From the NCBI GenBank assembly GCA_938011245.1, contig CALLUJ010000150.1:1-32562 (forward strand): DNA of 32,562 bases. Direction: 5' to 3'. This document shows positions 1-7,276 of the stretch, one piece after another. Position 1 is the first letter of the stretch, and every line of letters begins with the position of its first letter. A program made the position numbers and the translations under genes. The DNA is from an uncultured Aquimarina sp. (GTDB taxonomy: Bacteria > Bacteroidota > Bacteroidia > Flavobacteriales > Flavobacteriaceae). A model generated the notes under the pieces. That model was not told where the DNA came from. It saw nothing but the letters and a program-made list of their open reading frames with translations, and did not search any database.

Positions 1-129
1 TTTGAAAATATTGAACTCTTAAAAAATTGGTTACATCAAATGGTTTGTGAGATGGATACTAATTTGATTAAATCTATTGTAAGCAATCATCATTATATCG
101 ATTTATTCAATAAAATCATATTACAATAG
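1..129 (+). CDS. C-terminal 42 residues of an unidentified protein (5' end outside window)
   Basis: Frame 1 is open from the first base to a TAG at 127-129 and gives a 42-residue tail ending in DLFNKIILQ. It is rich in Ile, Leu, Asn and His and looks like the helical end of a soluble protein. No family motif is visible in so short a piece, so I do not name it. A U-G-containing hairpin that is well paired only in plus-strand RNA follows 23 nt later, which supports a real plus-strand gene ending here. Confidence 0.5.
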   Translation, partial: FENIELLKNWLHQMVCEMDTNLIKSIVSNHHYIDLFNKIILQ

Positions 130-152
130 AAATGGTATTAATTACTTTTTTT

Positions 153-187
153 AAGCATTTTATTCTTTTGTAGAATAAGGTGCTTTT
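153..187 (+). terminator. Rho-independent terminator of the leading partial gene
   Basis: Arms 153-166 and 172-185 pair over 14 bp around the 5-nt loop TTTGT, followed by a short T run (184-187). Two of the pairs are U-G on the plus strand and would be A-C mismatches on the minus strand, so the structure points to plus-strand transcription. Confidence 0.6.
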
Positions 188-194
188 ATGGCAT

Positions 195-233
195 AAAAAA
201 ACCCAGTTTACCTAATGTAAACTGGGTTTTTTT
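195..233. terminator. Bidirectional intrinsic terminator at the end of rng
   Basis: Perfect 11-bp stem, ACCCAGTTTAC (201-211) with GTAAACTGGGT (217-227), loop CTAAT. It is flanked by A7 on the left and T7 on the right, so either strand gives a stem followed by a U tract. It lies directly against the rng stop codon (232-234) and also backs up the plus-strand terminator just upstream. Confidence 0.85.
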
Positions 234-1773
234 ATCTTAATTTTTTACCATTTTCTCCATGAAAATGATATTCTAAATACGTGTAGGCATCTCTAGAAGA
301 GATTTGAATCCAGCGTTTATGGTCTAAAGACCACTTAGCTCGGATTGATGGAAAACCTTTAGTTAAGAAAGCAACAATAAAAGGATGGGCAGTAATGCTT
401 ACCTTTCGTCCTTTACTTTTTGAAATATATTTTTTTAATTCGACCTCTATTTTATCTACTAATACTATCGGTGCTTCTACCTCGCCATTACCACCATTAG
501 GGTTTTTTTCGCGAGTTTTAATATTAGTTTCTGGTCTTACACGTTGACGTGTAATTTGTACTAAACCAAATTTACTTGGAGGTAAAATTTTATGTTTAGC
601 ACGATCATCAGCCATTTCTTCGCGCAAGAAATTGAAGAGTTCTTGTCGGTTTTCAGACTTATTCATGTCAATAAAGTCTACCACAATAATTCCTCCCATA
701 TCACGTAAACGCAACTGTCGGGCAATTTCTTTAGCACTAATTATATTTACTTCTAGTGCTGTGTCTTCTTGGCTTTTTGCTTTGTTAGATCGATTCCCAC
801 TGTTTACATCAATAACATGTAACGCTTCTGTGTGCTCGATAATTAAATAAGCTCCTTTACTCATGGATACTGACTGTCCAAAACTTGTTTTGATTTGACG
901 TTCGATTCCAAATTTTTCAAAAATAGGAGTCCCATCGCTATATTTCTTAGCAATAGATACTTTTTTTGGAGCAATTTCTGTAAGATAGTCTGTTACTTGG
1001 CTGTAAACTTCTTCATTATCTACATGAATACCAGAAAAACTATCGTTAAAAACATCTCTTAAAATAGAGGATACTCTATTCATTTCGCCTAAAACTTTAG
1101 TGGGGTGGGGTGCTTTATATAATTCTCCACACATTTTCCCCCAACGCTCTACTAAGTTTTGTAGGTCTTTGTCTAATTCGGCTACTTTTTTACCTTCGGC
1201 AACTGTTCGGATAATTACTCCAAATCCTTTAGGTTTAATACTTTTAACTAATCTTTTTAGTCGGTCTTTCTCTTCATTACTTGTAATTTTTTGAGAAACC
1301 GATACACGATTTGAAAAAGGCACTAAAACTATATAACGACCAGCTATAGATATTTCTGAGCTTAGTCGAGGTCCTTTAGTAGAAATAGGCTCTTTTACTA
1401 TTTGTACTAAAATAGACTGGTTGGCTTTGAAAACATCAATAATACTTCCTGATTTTTCAATATCTTTTTCAGTTTGAAAATTCGTTAACGAATAATCTTT
1501 TAATTTACCTGTGCTTACACGTTTTACGAACTTTATAAGAGAATTGACTTGGGGACCTAAATCTAAATAATGTAAAAAGGCATCTTTTTCATAACCTACA
1601 TCTACAAAGGCTGCATTAAGTCCTGCAACAGGTTTTCGTATTTTAGCAATAAAAATATCACCAACCGAAAACGCAGTACTATCTTCTTCTTTATGAAGTT
1701 CTATAAGTTTTCCATCTTTGAGTAAGGCAAAATCTGTAGCAGAACCTGATCTAATAACTAATTCTTTATTCAT
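232..1773 (-). CDS. rng: Ribonuclease E/G family endoribonuclease (RNase G)
   Basis: Single-strand-specific endoribonuclease of rRNA 5'-end maturation and mRNA decay, cytoplasmic. At 513 aa it is close to E. coli RNase G (489 aa) and lacks the long RNase E C-terminal scaffold. An S1 domain spans about residues 36-135. The two catalytic metal-binding aspartates are visible: D322 in HVIDVNSGN and D366 in IIVVDFIDM, matching E. coli RNase E D303 and D346. The Zn-link cysteine motif (CPxCxG) that normally follows the DNase I-like domain is absent; that stretch reads TREKNPNGGNGEVEAPI, and the only Cys in the protein is C215, elsewhere. The ATG at 1773 is preceded by a 7-bp hairpin (1787-1804). 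The small basic protein and HU lie upstream on the same strand, but a terminator separates them. Confidence 0.95.
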   Translation of the reverse strand: MNKELVIRSGSATDFALLKDGKLIELHKEEDSTAFSVGDIFIAKIRKPVAGLNAAFVDVGYEKDAFLHYLDLGPQVNSLIKFVKRVSTGKLKDYSLTNFQTEKDIEKSGSIIDVFKANQSILVQIVKEPISTKGPRLSSEISIAGRYIVLVPFSNRVSVSQKITSNEEKDRLKRLVKSIKPKGFGVIIRTVAEGKKVAELDKDLQNLVERWGKMCGELYKAPHPTKVLGEMNRVSSILRDVFNDSFSGIHVDNEEVYSQVTDYLTEIAPKKVSIAKKYSDGTPIFEKFGIERQIKTSFGQSVSMSKGAYLIIEHTEALHVIDVNSGNRSNKAKSQEDTALEVNIISAKEIARQLRLRDMGGIIVVDFIDMNKSENRQELFNFLREEMADDRAKHKILPPSKFGLVQITRQRVRPETNIKTREKNPNGGNGEVEAPIVLVDKIEVELKKYISKSKGRKVSITAHPFIVAFLTKGFPSIRAKWSLDHKRWIQISSRDAYTYLEYHFHGENGKKLR

Positions 1774-1786
1774 TTTATTAGATTTT

Positions 1787-1804
1787 AAGTTGATTTGTCA
1801 ACTT
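1787..1804 (-). promoter_or_regulatory. Perfect hairpin in the rng 5' leader
   Basis: AAGTTGA (1787-1793) and TCAACTT (1798-1804) form a perfect 7-bp stem with a 4-nt loop, ending 13 nt upstream of the rng ATG. In E. coli the RNase E mRNA is autoregulated through leader hairpins. Such a role here is inference from position only. Confidence 0.4.
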
Positions 1805-1920
1805 GGTTAATTACAAATTTTCACAGGAAAATACACACATACTATATTTCTATAATAAGTGTATTATTTTTCCAATCGCTACCAATATGTGATAGCTATT
1901 TCAATGAACTGATTTTTAAA

Positions 1921-1951
1921 AGAAAAAGTAGTCTAAATGACTACTTTTTCT
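1921..1951 (-). terminator. Terminator overlapping the stop of the 29-aa basic protein gene
   Basis: Perfect 12-bp stem, AGAAAAAGTAGT (1921-1932) with ACTACTTTTTCT (1940-1951), loop CTAAATG. The proximal arm includes the last codons and stop of the small gene. On the minus strand it is followed by TTTAAAAATC. It separates the HU/small-protein unit from rng. Nothing else gene-like is seen in 1774-1940. Confidence 0.65.
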
Positions 1952-2030
1952 TGTGGCGATTAGCTCTTCTACGCTTTTTGCGTTTATGCGTTGCTACCTT
2001 ATGTCTTTTTCTTTTTTTACCACTTGGCAT
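1941..2030 (-). CDS. 29-residue highly basic protein, candidate small ribosomal protein (bS22/mS38-like or bL38-like)
   Basis: ATG at 2028-2030, TAG at 1941-1943, 29 residues. It starts MPSGKKRKRHKVATHKRKK and ends RRRANRHKKK: 17 of 29 residues are Lys or Arg and 3 are His. I recall near-identical short ORFs in other Bacteroidota genomes, usually unannotated. The pattern K-x-HK...HK-x-KK-x-R-x-x-R resembles the AURKAIP1/COX24 C-terminal motif of mitochondrial mS38 and actinobacterial bS22. An additional 50S protein, bL38, is known from the Flavobacterium johnsoniae ribosome; I cannot say from memory whether this is that protein. It lies 20 nt downstream of HU on the same strand, so it is probably co-transcribed from the HU promoter, and a terminator hairpin overlaps its stop. 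It is too short for most gene callers. The coding call is strong; the ribosomal role is inference. Confidence 0.8.
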   Translation of the reverse strand: MPSGKKRKRHKVATHKRKKRRRANRHKKK

Positions 2031-2050
2031 AATAATGTATAATTTGTTTG

Positions 2051-2350
2051 TTAATTTTTACTTTCTACGATAACATTTGTTTTTACACCTTCAGAAAATA
2101 TTTTTGCAGGTTTGAAAGCTGGAATATTATGTGCTGGAATCTTGATAGATGTATTTTTAGAAATATTTCTACCTGTTTTCTCTGCTCTAGTTTTAATAAT
2201 AAAACTTCCAAAACCTCTTAAATACACATTGTCACCACTTTCAAGAGAAACTTTCACTTCCTCCATAAACGATTCGACAGTTGCTTGAACGTCTGTTTTT
2301 TCTAATCCTAATTTCTCAGAGATGTTTGCTACAATATCTGCTTTTGTCAT
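2051..2350 (-). CDS. HU/IHF-family nucleoid DNA-binding protein
   Basis: 99 residues, the usual length of bacterial HU/IHF plus a short tail. The start MTKADIVANISEKLGL is the helical dimerisation region. The family signature RGFGSFIIKTRAEKTGRN is present at about residues 45-62, followed by the beta-arm and KIPAHNIPAFKPAK, which carries the Pro that intercalates at DNA kinks. It acts as a dimer that bends DNA and compacts the nucleoid. A good Bacteroidota promoter (TTG-N21-TATATTTG) sits 33-64 nt upstream of the ATG. The 29-aa basic protein gene follows after 20 nt. It is divergent from mutY across 116 nt. Confidence 0.95.
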   Translation of the reverse strand: MTKADIVANISEKLGLEKTDVQATVESFMEEVKVSLESGDNVYLRGFGSFIIKTRAEKTGRNISKNTSIKIPAHNIPAFKPAKIFSEGVKTNVIVESKN

Positions 2351-2382
2351 CTTGTTTTCTATTTTGGGGGTTTAATAGTTTG

Positions 2383-2414
2383 CAAATATATAAATTTAAA
2401 TATCAATAATTCAA
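2383..2414 (-). promoter_or_regulatory. Bacteroidota-type promoter of the HU gene
   Basis: Read on the minus strand: a -33 TTG (complement of 2412-2414), a 21-nt spacer and a -7 TATATTTG (complement of 2383-2390), matching TTG-N19-21-TAnnTTTG. The start of transcription would fall about 25 nt before the HU ATG. Confidence 0.65.
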
Positions 2415-2466
2415 TACTTAAAGCTATTTTTTAATTTACAAAAGTTTATTTTTACTAAAAAACACC

Positions 2467-3525
2467 TTGGTTAATAATTTTTCTAAAAATTTAGTCGATT
2501 GGTATGCGCGTAACTTACGTGATCTTCCATGGAGAAATACACAAAATTCGTACCGTATATGGTTGAGTGAGATAATTTTACAACAAACACGGGTTATTCA
2601 AGGGCTTCCCTACTATTTAAAATTTATAGAGAAATACCCTACAGTTTTAAAATTAGCAAAAGCAAAAGAGGAAGAAATTCTAAAACTATGGGAAGGACTA
2701 GGTTACTATTCTAGAGCTCGAAACTTACACAAAGCTGCTATTATGGTAGTCGAAAAGTATAATGGAGAATTCCCTACTAGCTACAATAACCTTATAAAAT
2801 TAAAAGGAGTTGGAGTTTACACAGCAAGTGCCGTTGCTTCTTTTTCTAGCAATGAAGCCGTTGCTGTAGTAGATGGTAATGTGTACAGAGTGTTATCTAG
2901 AATTTTTGGAGTGTTTACACCTATAAATAGTAGTGAAGGGCAAAAAGAATTTAAAAAAATTGCAGATTCTTTACTAGATACTAGCAATTCCGCAAATCAC
3001 AATCAAGCTATTATGGAATTTGGAGCACTATGCTGTACTCCTAAAAAACCAAAATGTTTAACCTGCCCGTTTCTAAAAGATTGTTATTCTTTCAATAATA
3101 ACACTATTGATATACTTCCAATAAAGCTTAAAAAAACCAAAATTACTATTAAATACTTTTTTTACCTTATTATTAAAGTTCCTAATAATACTACCTATAT
3201 TTCGCGAAGAGAAAAAAAAGGAATTTGGAAACATTTATACGAGTTTCCTCTCGTGGTTTCAGAAATTAATCTATCTTCAAAACAAATTATAGAAAACTTT
3301 AGTGAATTACTTTCTATTGAAATACCTCCTAATAAAGTTACATTAATTAAAAAATTAGATAAACCCCACAAGCTATCCCATCAGCATATTTATACAACGT
3401 TTTTTGAATATCAATATAACGGGAAAATAATATCTGATAAATTTTCTAATGTTGCTGTGAATAATTTAGACAATTACCCTTTTCCTGTACTAATTTCTAA
3501 TTTTAAAGAGAACTATAAATTTTAA
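2467..3525 (+). CDS. mutY: Adenine DNA glycosylase MutY (TTG start)
   Basis: Removes adenine mispaired with 8-oxoguanine in base-excision repair. 352 aa, normal for the family. Catalytic Glu is E35 (SEIILQQTRV). The helix-hairpin-helix is near KLKGVGVYTAS (111-121), and the catalytic Asp is D136 (VVDGNVYRVL). The [4Fe-4S] ligands C190-x6-C197-x2-C200-x5-C206 are all present. A C-terminal NUDIX-like 8-oxoG recognition domain spans about residues 225-350. Start: no ATG or GTG lies in frame between the upstream stop (2419-2421) and TTG at 2467. The next in-frame ATG is around residue 93, after the catalytic Glu. The N-terminus from TTG also fits the family (SKNLVDWYARNLRDLPWR), so TTG is very probably the true start. 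ssb follows after 73 nt. Confidence 0.95.
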   Translation: MVNNFSKNLVDWYARNLRDLPWRNTQNSYRIWLSEIILQQTRVIQGLPYYLKFIEKYPTVLKLAKAKEEEILKLWEGLGYYSRARNLHKAAIMVVEKYNGEFPTSYNNLIKLKGVGVYTASAVASFSSNEAVAVVDGNVYRVLSRIFGVFTPINSSEGQKEFKKIADSLLDTSNSANHNQAIMEFGALCCTPKKPKCLTCPFLKDCYSFNNNTIDILPIKLKKTKITIKYFFYLIIKVPNNTTYISRREKKGIWKHLYEFPLVVSEINLSSKQIIENFSELLSIEIPPNKVTLIKKLDKPHKLSHQHIYTTFFEYQYNGKIISDKFSNVAVNNLDNYPFPVLISNFKENYKF

Positions 3526-3598
3526 AATGGCATCCACAACTTTTTATTATTTTAGTGGTTATAATTCATTTATCATGCGATAAATAAAACAAATTACT

Positions 3599-4072
3599 AT
3601 GGCTGGAACATTGAACAAAGTAATGTTAATAGGACATACAGGAGGTGATGTAAAAATAACCTATTTTGAAGGAGGAGGTTCTATTGGTCGATTCCCTATA
3701 GCTACAAATGAAGATTATGTAAATAAAAATACTGGCGAACGCGTTTCTAACACCGAATGGCATAACATAGTCGTAAGAAATAAAGCTGCAGAAATTTGCG
3801 AAAAATATTTAAAAAAAGGAGACAAAGTATATATAGAAGGTCGTATTAAAACTAGAAAATGGCAAGACGACAAAGGTATAGATCGGTATTCTACAGAAAT
3901 CCAATGTATCGATTTTACTTTTCTAAGTCCAAAAAATGAAACTACTGAGGACTCTTCTTTTGGAAATTCTTCTAATGCTAACACACCTCCACAAACTACA
4001 AATTCAACCCCTTCTACAGATCCCTCCCCTAATAATTCGAAAATTTTAGAGGAAGATGATTTACCTTTTTAA
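3599..4072 (+). CDS. ssb: Single-stranded DNA-binding protein
   Basis: 157 residues. The N-terminal OB fold (about 1-112) begins MAGTLNKVMLIGHTGGDVK and includes NTEWHNIVV and VYIEGRIKTRKW, typical of bacterial SSB. It is followed by a Ser/Thr/Asn/Pro-rich disordered linker and the acidic tip EEDDLPF, which docks replication and repair enzymes. It binds ssDNA as a tetramer during replication, recombination and repair. It lies between mutY and gldD, with only a 14-nt gap before gldD, so the two are probably co-transcribed. In related Flavobacteriaceae gldE normally sits in that gap. Confidence 0.95.
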   Translation: MAGTLNKVMLIGHTGGDVKITYFEGGGSIGRFPIATNEDYVNKNTGERVSNTEWHNIVVRNKAAEICEKYLKKGDKVYIEGRIKTRKWQDDKGIDRYSTEIQCIDFTFLSPKNETTEDSSFGNSSNANTPPQTTNSTPSTDPSPNNSKILEEDDLPF

Positions 4073-4088
4073 CTAAGTATATAAATTC

Positions 4089-4658
4089 ATGCAATACGCT
4101 TTTCGATGTATTTTATTCATCTTTAGTACTATTTTATTATTCACAGGGTGTACTAACGAGCATTTACCTAAACCTAAAGGAATGCTAAGGTTAAATTATC
4201 CTACACCCAATTATAAAAATAAAAAAACTCTTTGCGGCTTTACATTTGATCAAAACAAAGAAAGCTCCTTTAAATCTATTTACAAAAGAGGAGGTTGCGC
4301 TTGCGAAATAAAGTACCCTAAATTAAATGCAACTATCTTTTTAACTCATCGAAAAATAAATAAAGACCTAAAGAAACTTCTAACAGATGCTCAAAACTTA
4401 ACACAGGAACACGTAGTAAAAGCAGATGACATAAAACCTAGAGAATACATTAATAATTCAAAACAAGTATATGGAATGTCTTACGAGGTTATTGGAGATG
4501 CTGCTTCACCAGCACAATTTTATGTTACGGATAGTATTTCTAACTTTTTATTAGGATCTGTTTACTTTAAAGCCAAACCTAATTACGATTCTATATTACC
4601 CGCTGCAACTTACCTACGAAATGATATTCGTATTTTAATGGAATCCTTAAAATGGTAA
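4089..4658 (+). CDS. gldD: Gliding motility lipoprotein GldD
   Basis: 189 residues. The N-terminus is a lipoprotein signal (hydrophobic segment about residues 5-19, lipobox LFTGC with C21 as the lipidated cysteine), followed by LPKPKGMLRLNYP, a start I recognise from GldD. The C-terminal part AQFYVTDSISNFLLGSVYF ... KPNYDSILPAATYL ... IMESLKW is also characteristic. In Flavobacterium johnsoniae GldD is required for gliding and for the type IX secretion apparatus. Its expected partner gldE (DUF21/CBS membrane protein), usually directly upstream, is missing here. Whether the cell glides cannot be told from this locus. Confidence 0.92.
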   Translation: MQYAFRCILFIFSTILLFTGCTNEHLPKPKGMLRLNYPTPNYKNKKTLCGFTFDQNKESSFKSIYKRGGCACEIKYPKLNATIFLTHRKINKDLKKLLTDAQNLTQEHVVKADDIKPREYINNSKQVYGMSYEVIGDAASPAQFYVTDSISNFLLGSVYFKAKPNYDSILPAATYLRNDIRILMESLKW

Positions 4659-4722
4659 ATCAATTACGTAATCAAAAATACTCACTTAGTACACCTTGCC
4701 TTTAATAAAACCACTAATAGTG

Positions 4723-4754
4723 TTTGTTAGCTACAAGTTTATTTTGTACCTTTG
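4723..4754 (+). promoter_or_regulatory. Bacteroidota-type promoter of rplU-rpmA
   Basis: TTTG at 4723-4726, a 20-nt spacer and TACCTTTG at 4747-4754 match the housekeeping consensus closely. The 11-nt inverted repeat CACTA-A-TAGTG (4712-4722) abuts the -33 element. The leader would be about 35 nt. Confidence 0.7.
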
Positions 4755-4795
4755 CAAACTATTAAAAGAAAAATTAATTTTTTAACACTCACGCT

Positions 4796-5425
4796 ATGTA
4801 CGCAATTGTAGAGATAGCAGGGCAGCAATTTAAAGTTGCAAAAGACCAAAAAGTATTTGTTCATCGTTTAGCAGGCGAAGAAGGTGACAACATTACATTT
4901 GACAATGTGTTACTTACTGCAGACGGAGACAACATTACAATTGGCGCCCCAGCTATAGAGGGAGCTCAAGTAGGAGCAAAGATCTCAAGACACCTTAAAG
5001 GTGACAAAGTAATCGTTTTCAAAAAGAAAAGAAGAAAAGGTTACCGTGTAAAAAATGGTCACAGACAGCACCTTACAGAAATTGTAATTGAAAATATTAC
5101 AGCTTCGGGTGCTAAGCCAGCAAAAAAAACAGCAACACCAAAAAAGGCAGACGCTCCTAAAAAAGCAGCTTCAAAAGGTGATGATTTAAAGAAAATTGAA
5201 GGAATTGGACCAAAAGCATCAGAAGCTTTAGTTAATGCTGGAATTGACACTTTTGCAAAATTAGCAAAAGCAGAGCCTGCAAATATTAAAGAAATTTTAA
5301 CGGCTGCAAGTTCAAGATTATCCCACTTAGAGCCTGGATCATGGCCTCAACAGTCCCAATTAGCGGCTGATGGTAAATGGGATGAATTAAAAGTATTACA
5401 AGATAAATTAGACGGCGGGAAATAA
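4796..5425 (+). CDS. rplU: 50S ribosomal protein L21 (bL21) with C-terminal helix-hairpin-helix extension
   Basis: 209 residues, about twice the ~103 of E. coli L21. Residues 1-103 are the L21 domain (MYAIVEIAGQQFKV ... FKKKRRKGYRVKNGHRQHLTEI). Then comes an Ala/Lys/Pro linker (about 106-127) and a HhH-like domain, LKKIEGIGPKASEALVNAGI, followed by a second short helical segment ending KVLQDKLDGGK. I know this tail from other Flavobacteriaceae; its role on the ribosome is unknown to me. The preceding promoter fits the Bacteroidota consensus. rpmA follows after 60 nt, the usual L21-L27 pairing. No Shine-Dalgarno is present. Confidence 0.95.
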   Translation: MYAIVEIAGQQFKVAKDQKVFVHRLAGEEGDNITFDNVLLTADGDNITIGAPAIEGAQVGAKISRHLKGDKVIVFKKKRRKGYRVKNGHRQHLTEIVIENITASGAKPAKKTATPKKADAPKKAASKGDDLKKIEGIGPKASEALVNAGIDTFAKLAKAEPANIKEILTAASSRLSHLEPGSWPQQSQLAADGKWDELKVLQDKLDGGK

Positions 5426-5485
5426 TTCTTAATGTTTAAAAAGTTTAACCTTCCTAAAAAGTAATTAGGAATAAATCGAAGTAAA

Positions 5486-5746
5486 ATGGCTCACAAAAAA
5501 GGGGTAGGTAGTTCGAAAAACGGTAGAGAATCAGAATCGAAACGCTTAGGTGTAAAGATTTTTGGAGGACAAGCAGCTATTGCTGGTAATATTATCGTTA
5601 GACAAAGAGGAACAGCACACAAACCAGGAGAAAATGTGTACGCTGGAAAAGACCATACTTTACACGCTAAAGTAGACGGTTTAGTTAAATTTACTAAGAA
5701 AAAAGATAATAAATCTTACGTTTCTATTGTTCCTTTCGAGGCATAG
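5486..5746 (+). CDS. rpmA: 50S ribosomal protein L27 (bL27)
   Basis: 86 residues with the signature [19 protein letters not shown] and the conserved core [18 protein letters not shown]. Its N-terminus reaches the peptidyl-transferase centre and helps position the tRNA 3' ends. There is no N-terminal propeptide of the kind removed in Firmicutes. It forms an operon with rplU, and an intrinsic terminator lies 23 nt after the stop. Confidence 0.97.
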   Translation: MAHKKGVGSSKNGRESESKRLGVKIFGGQAAIAGNIIVRQRGTAHKPGENVYAGKDHTLHAKVDGLVKFTKKKDNKSYVSIVPFEA

Positions 5747-5768
5747 TAAATTCTATTTTTAAAATATT

Positions 5769-5796
5769 AAGCCCATTACTTTTGTAATGGGCTTTT
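5769..5796 (+). terminator. Intrinsic terminator of rplU-rpmA
   Basis: AAGCCCATTAC (5769-5779) pairs perfectly with GTAATGGGCTT (5784-5794) around a TTTT loop and is followed by a T-rich tract. Confidence 0.85.
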
Positions 5797-5868
5797 CTTG
5801 CTTTTATTCATTTTTTTAATTAGAGATTACTAAATTGCAATCCCAAACAAGTATATTATATATTATTA

Positions 5869-6435
5869 ATGATTGCCGATATAACTCAAATAGATACTGA
5901 CTTATTTCTTTTTTTAAATAATCTAGGAAGTCCCACTTGGGATAAATTGTGGTTTATATATACAGAAAAACGAAGCCATATCCCTATCCTTCTTTTGCTT
6001 TTAATTTTAACGTACAAAACGTTAGGGTTAAAACCATTTTTAGTGTCTGTTATTGTAATTGCTCTAATGGCAACATTTACCGATCAAATTACCAATATTG
6101 TGAAATATCACTTCTTACGCCCAAGACCTTGTAAACTAGATATACTACAAGGAAGTATGCGTTACGTTGCTAAGCGATGTAGTAGCTATAGTTTTTTCTC
6201 TGGGCACTCTTCTAATAGTATGGCTATTGCTGTTATTTTTAGTCTTTTATTAAAACCTAAGTACCCAAAAGCTATATATTTAATTTTACTATGGTCTTTA
6301 TTAATGGGGTATAGCCGAATATACGTAGGCGTACACTATCCAAGTGATGTCTTAACAGGGTTTGCCTTTGGTGCTATTAGTGGTACTCTGTTTTATCTCT
6401 TATATCAGAAGGTAATTTCCAAGCTAAATCTTTAA
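5869..6435 (+). CDS. PAP2-family membrane phosphatase
   Basis: 188 residues with about five or six hydrophobic helices. All three PAP2 motifs are intact: K79-x6-R86P87 (KYHFLRPRP), SGH at 111-113, and S149-R150-x5-H156-x3-D160 (SRIYVGVHYPSD), which supply the catalytic His and the phosphate-binding residues. Members dephosphorylate undecaprenyl pyrophosphate, phosphatidic acid, phosphatidylglycerol phosphate or lipid A. The substrate cannot be read from this sequence. The 3' end overlaps the convergent nitrilase gene by 12 bp. No clear promoter is visible upstream. Confidence 0.88.
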   Translation: MIADITQIDTDLFLFLNNLGSPTWDKLWFIYTEKRSHIPILLLLLILTYKTLGLKPFLVSVIVIALMATFTDQITNIVKYHFLRPRPCKLDILQGSMRYVAKRCSSYSFFSGHSSNSMAIAVIFSLLLKPKYPKAIYLILLWSLLMGYSRIYVGVHYPSDVLTGFAFGAISGTLFYLLYQKVISKLNL

Positions 6436-7203
6436 TGTAAAAAAATCTCTATCCTCTAAAAAAGGAAATTTCTTTCGAGTAGCGTATAGTACTCCTTTCT
6501 CTATTCTAGTTGTTAAGATGTTCTCTCGTTCATCAATTTCAAAAAATGCTACACCTTCTGGATTAAAGCAATTAGAATGACCTATGTATTGCAATCCATT
6601 TTCATCAACACCTACTCTATTTACACCAATTACGTAACATAAATTTTCAATTGCCCTAGCTTTTAAAAGAGTATCCCAAGCTTCAATACGTTGTTTTGGC
6701 CAATTAGCAATACATAAAATTACATCGTACTCTTCCGTATTTCTGGAAGTAACAGGAAATCTCAAATCATAACATATTAAAGGTTTTATCTTCCATCCCT
6801 TATATTCAAAAATAGGAAGCTTTTCCCCTTTAGTAATAAATTTACTTTCATTCCCCATTCCAAACAAATGCCATTTATCATATTGTTGTATTACTCCATT
6901 AGGTGTAATAAAAAACATTCTATTGTACCTTTTTTTATTTTCAGAAATAATAATACTTCCAACTATAACTACTTTATACCTTTTAGCCATATTAAGCATC
7001 CAAACAACCGTTTCTCCTTCCATAGCTTCCTCATACAAATCCTCTACAGAAAAACCCGTCGAAAAAGTTTCTGGTAATACTACAACATCTGTATTACTAA
7101 GTTTTTCAATATAGCTTTCTATTCGAATACGATTAGTCTTGGGGTTATTCCAATCCAATGGAATTTGAAAGCAACTAATTTGTAAAGAAGGTTTCATTAT
7201 CAT
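6424..7203 (-). CDS. Nitrilase-superfamily amidase, omega-amidase (YafV-like)
   Basis: 259 residues. The nitrilase catalytic triad is E45 (LPETFSTGF), K110 (YDKWHLF) and C144 (LICYDLRFP). The DLRFP and NRVGVDENGL surroundings are those of the YafV/Nit2 branch, which hydrolyses alpha-ketoglutaramate or alpha-ketosuccinamate, by-products of transamination with glutamine or asparagine. The protein is cytoplasmic with no signal peptide. Two starts are possible, ATG 7203 or ATG 7197 two codons on; homologous sequence begins around the second. It converges on the PAP2 gene with a 12-bp overlap and diverges from the LpxH-like gene across a 155-nt gap that contains a perfect palindrome. Confidence 0.88.
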   Translation of the reverse strand: MIMKPSLQISCFQIPLDWNNPKTNRIRIESYIEKLSNTDVVVLPETFSTGFSVEDLYEEAMEGETVVWMLNMAKRYKVVIVGSIIISENKKRYNRMFFITPNGVIQQYDKWHLFGMGNESKFITKGEKLPIFEYKGWKIKPLICYDLRFPVTSRNTEEYDVILCIANWPKQRIEAWDTLLKARAIENLCYVIGVNRVGVDENGLQYIGHSNCFNPEGVAFFEIDERENILTTRIEKGVLYATRKKFPFLEDRDFFTLKI

Positions 7204-7276
7204 TTTTTATAATAAATGTAACTATCTGTTAATAAGACAATAAATTAATATTCAGATAATATATATTTAAATTTAA

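Noticed and set aside
1795-2073. 92-codon plus-strand frame across the rng-HU gap
   Set aside because: It runs antisense over the 29-aa basic gene and two hairpins, has no family features and no promoter.
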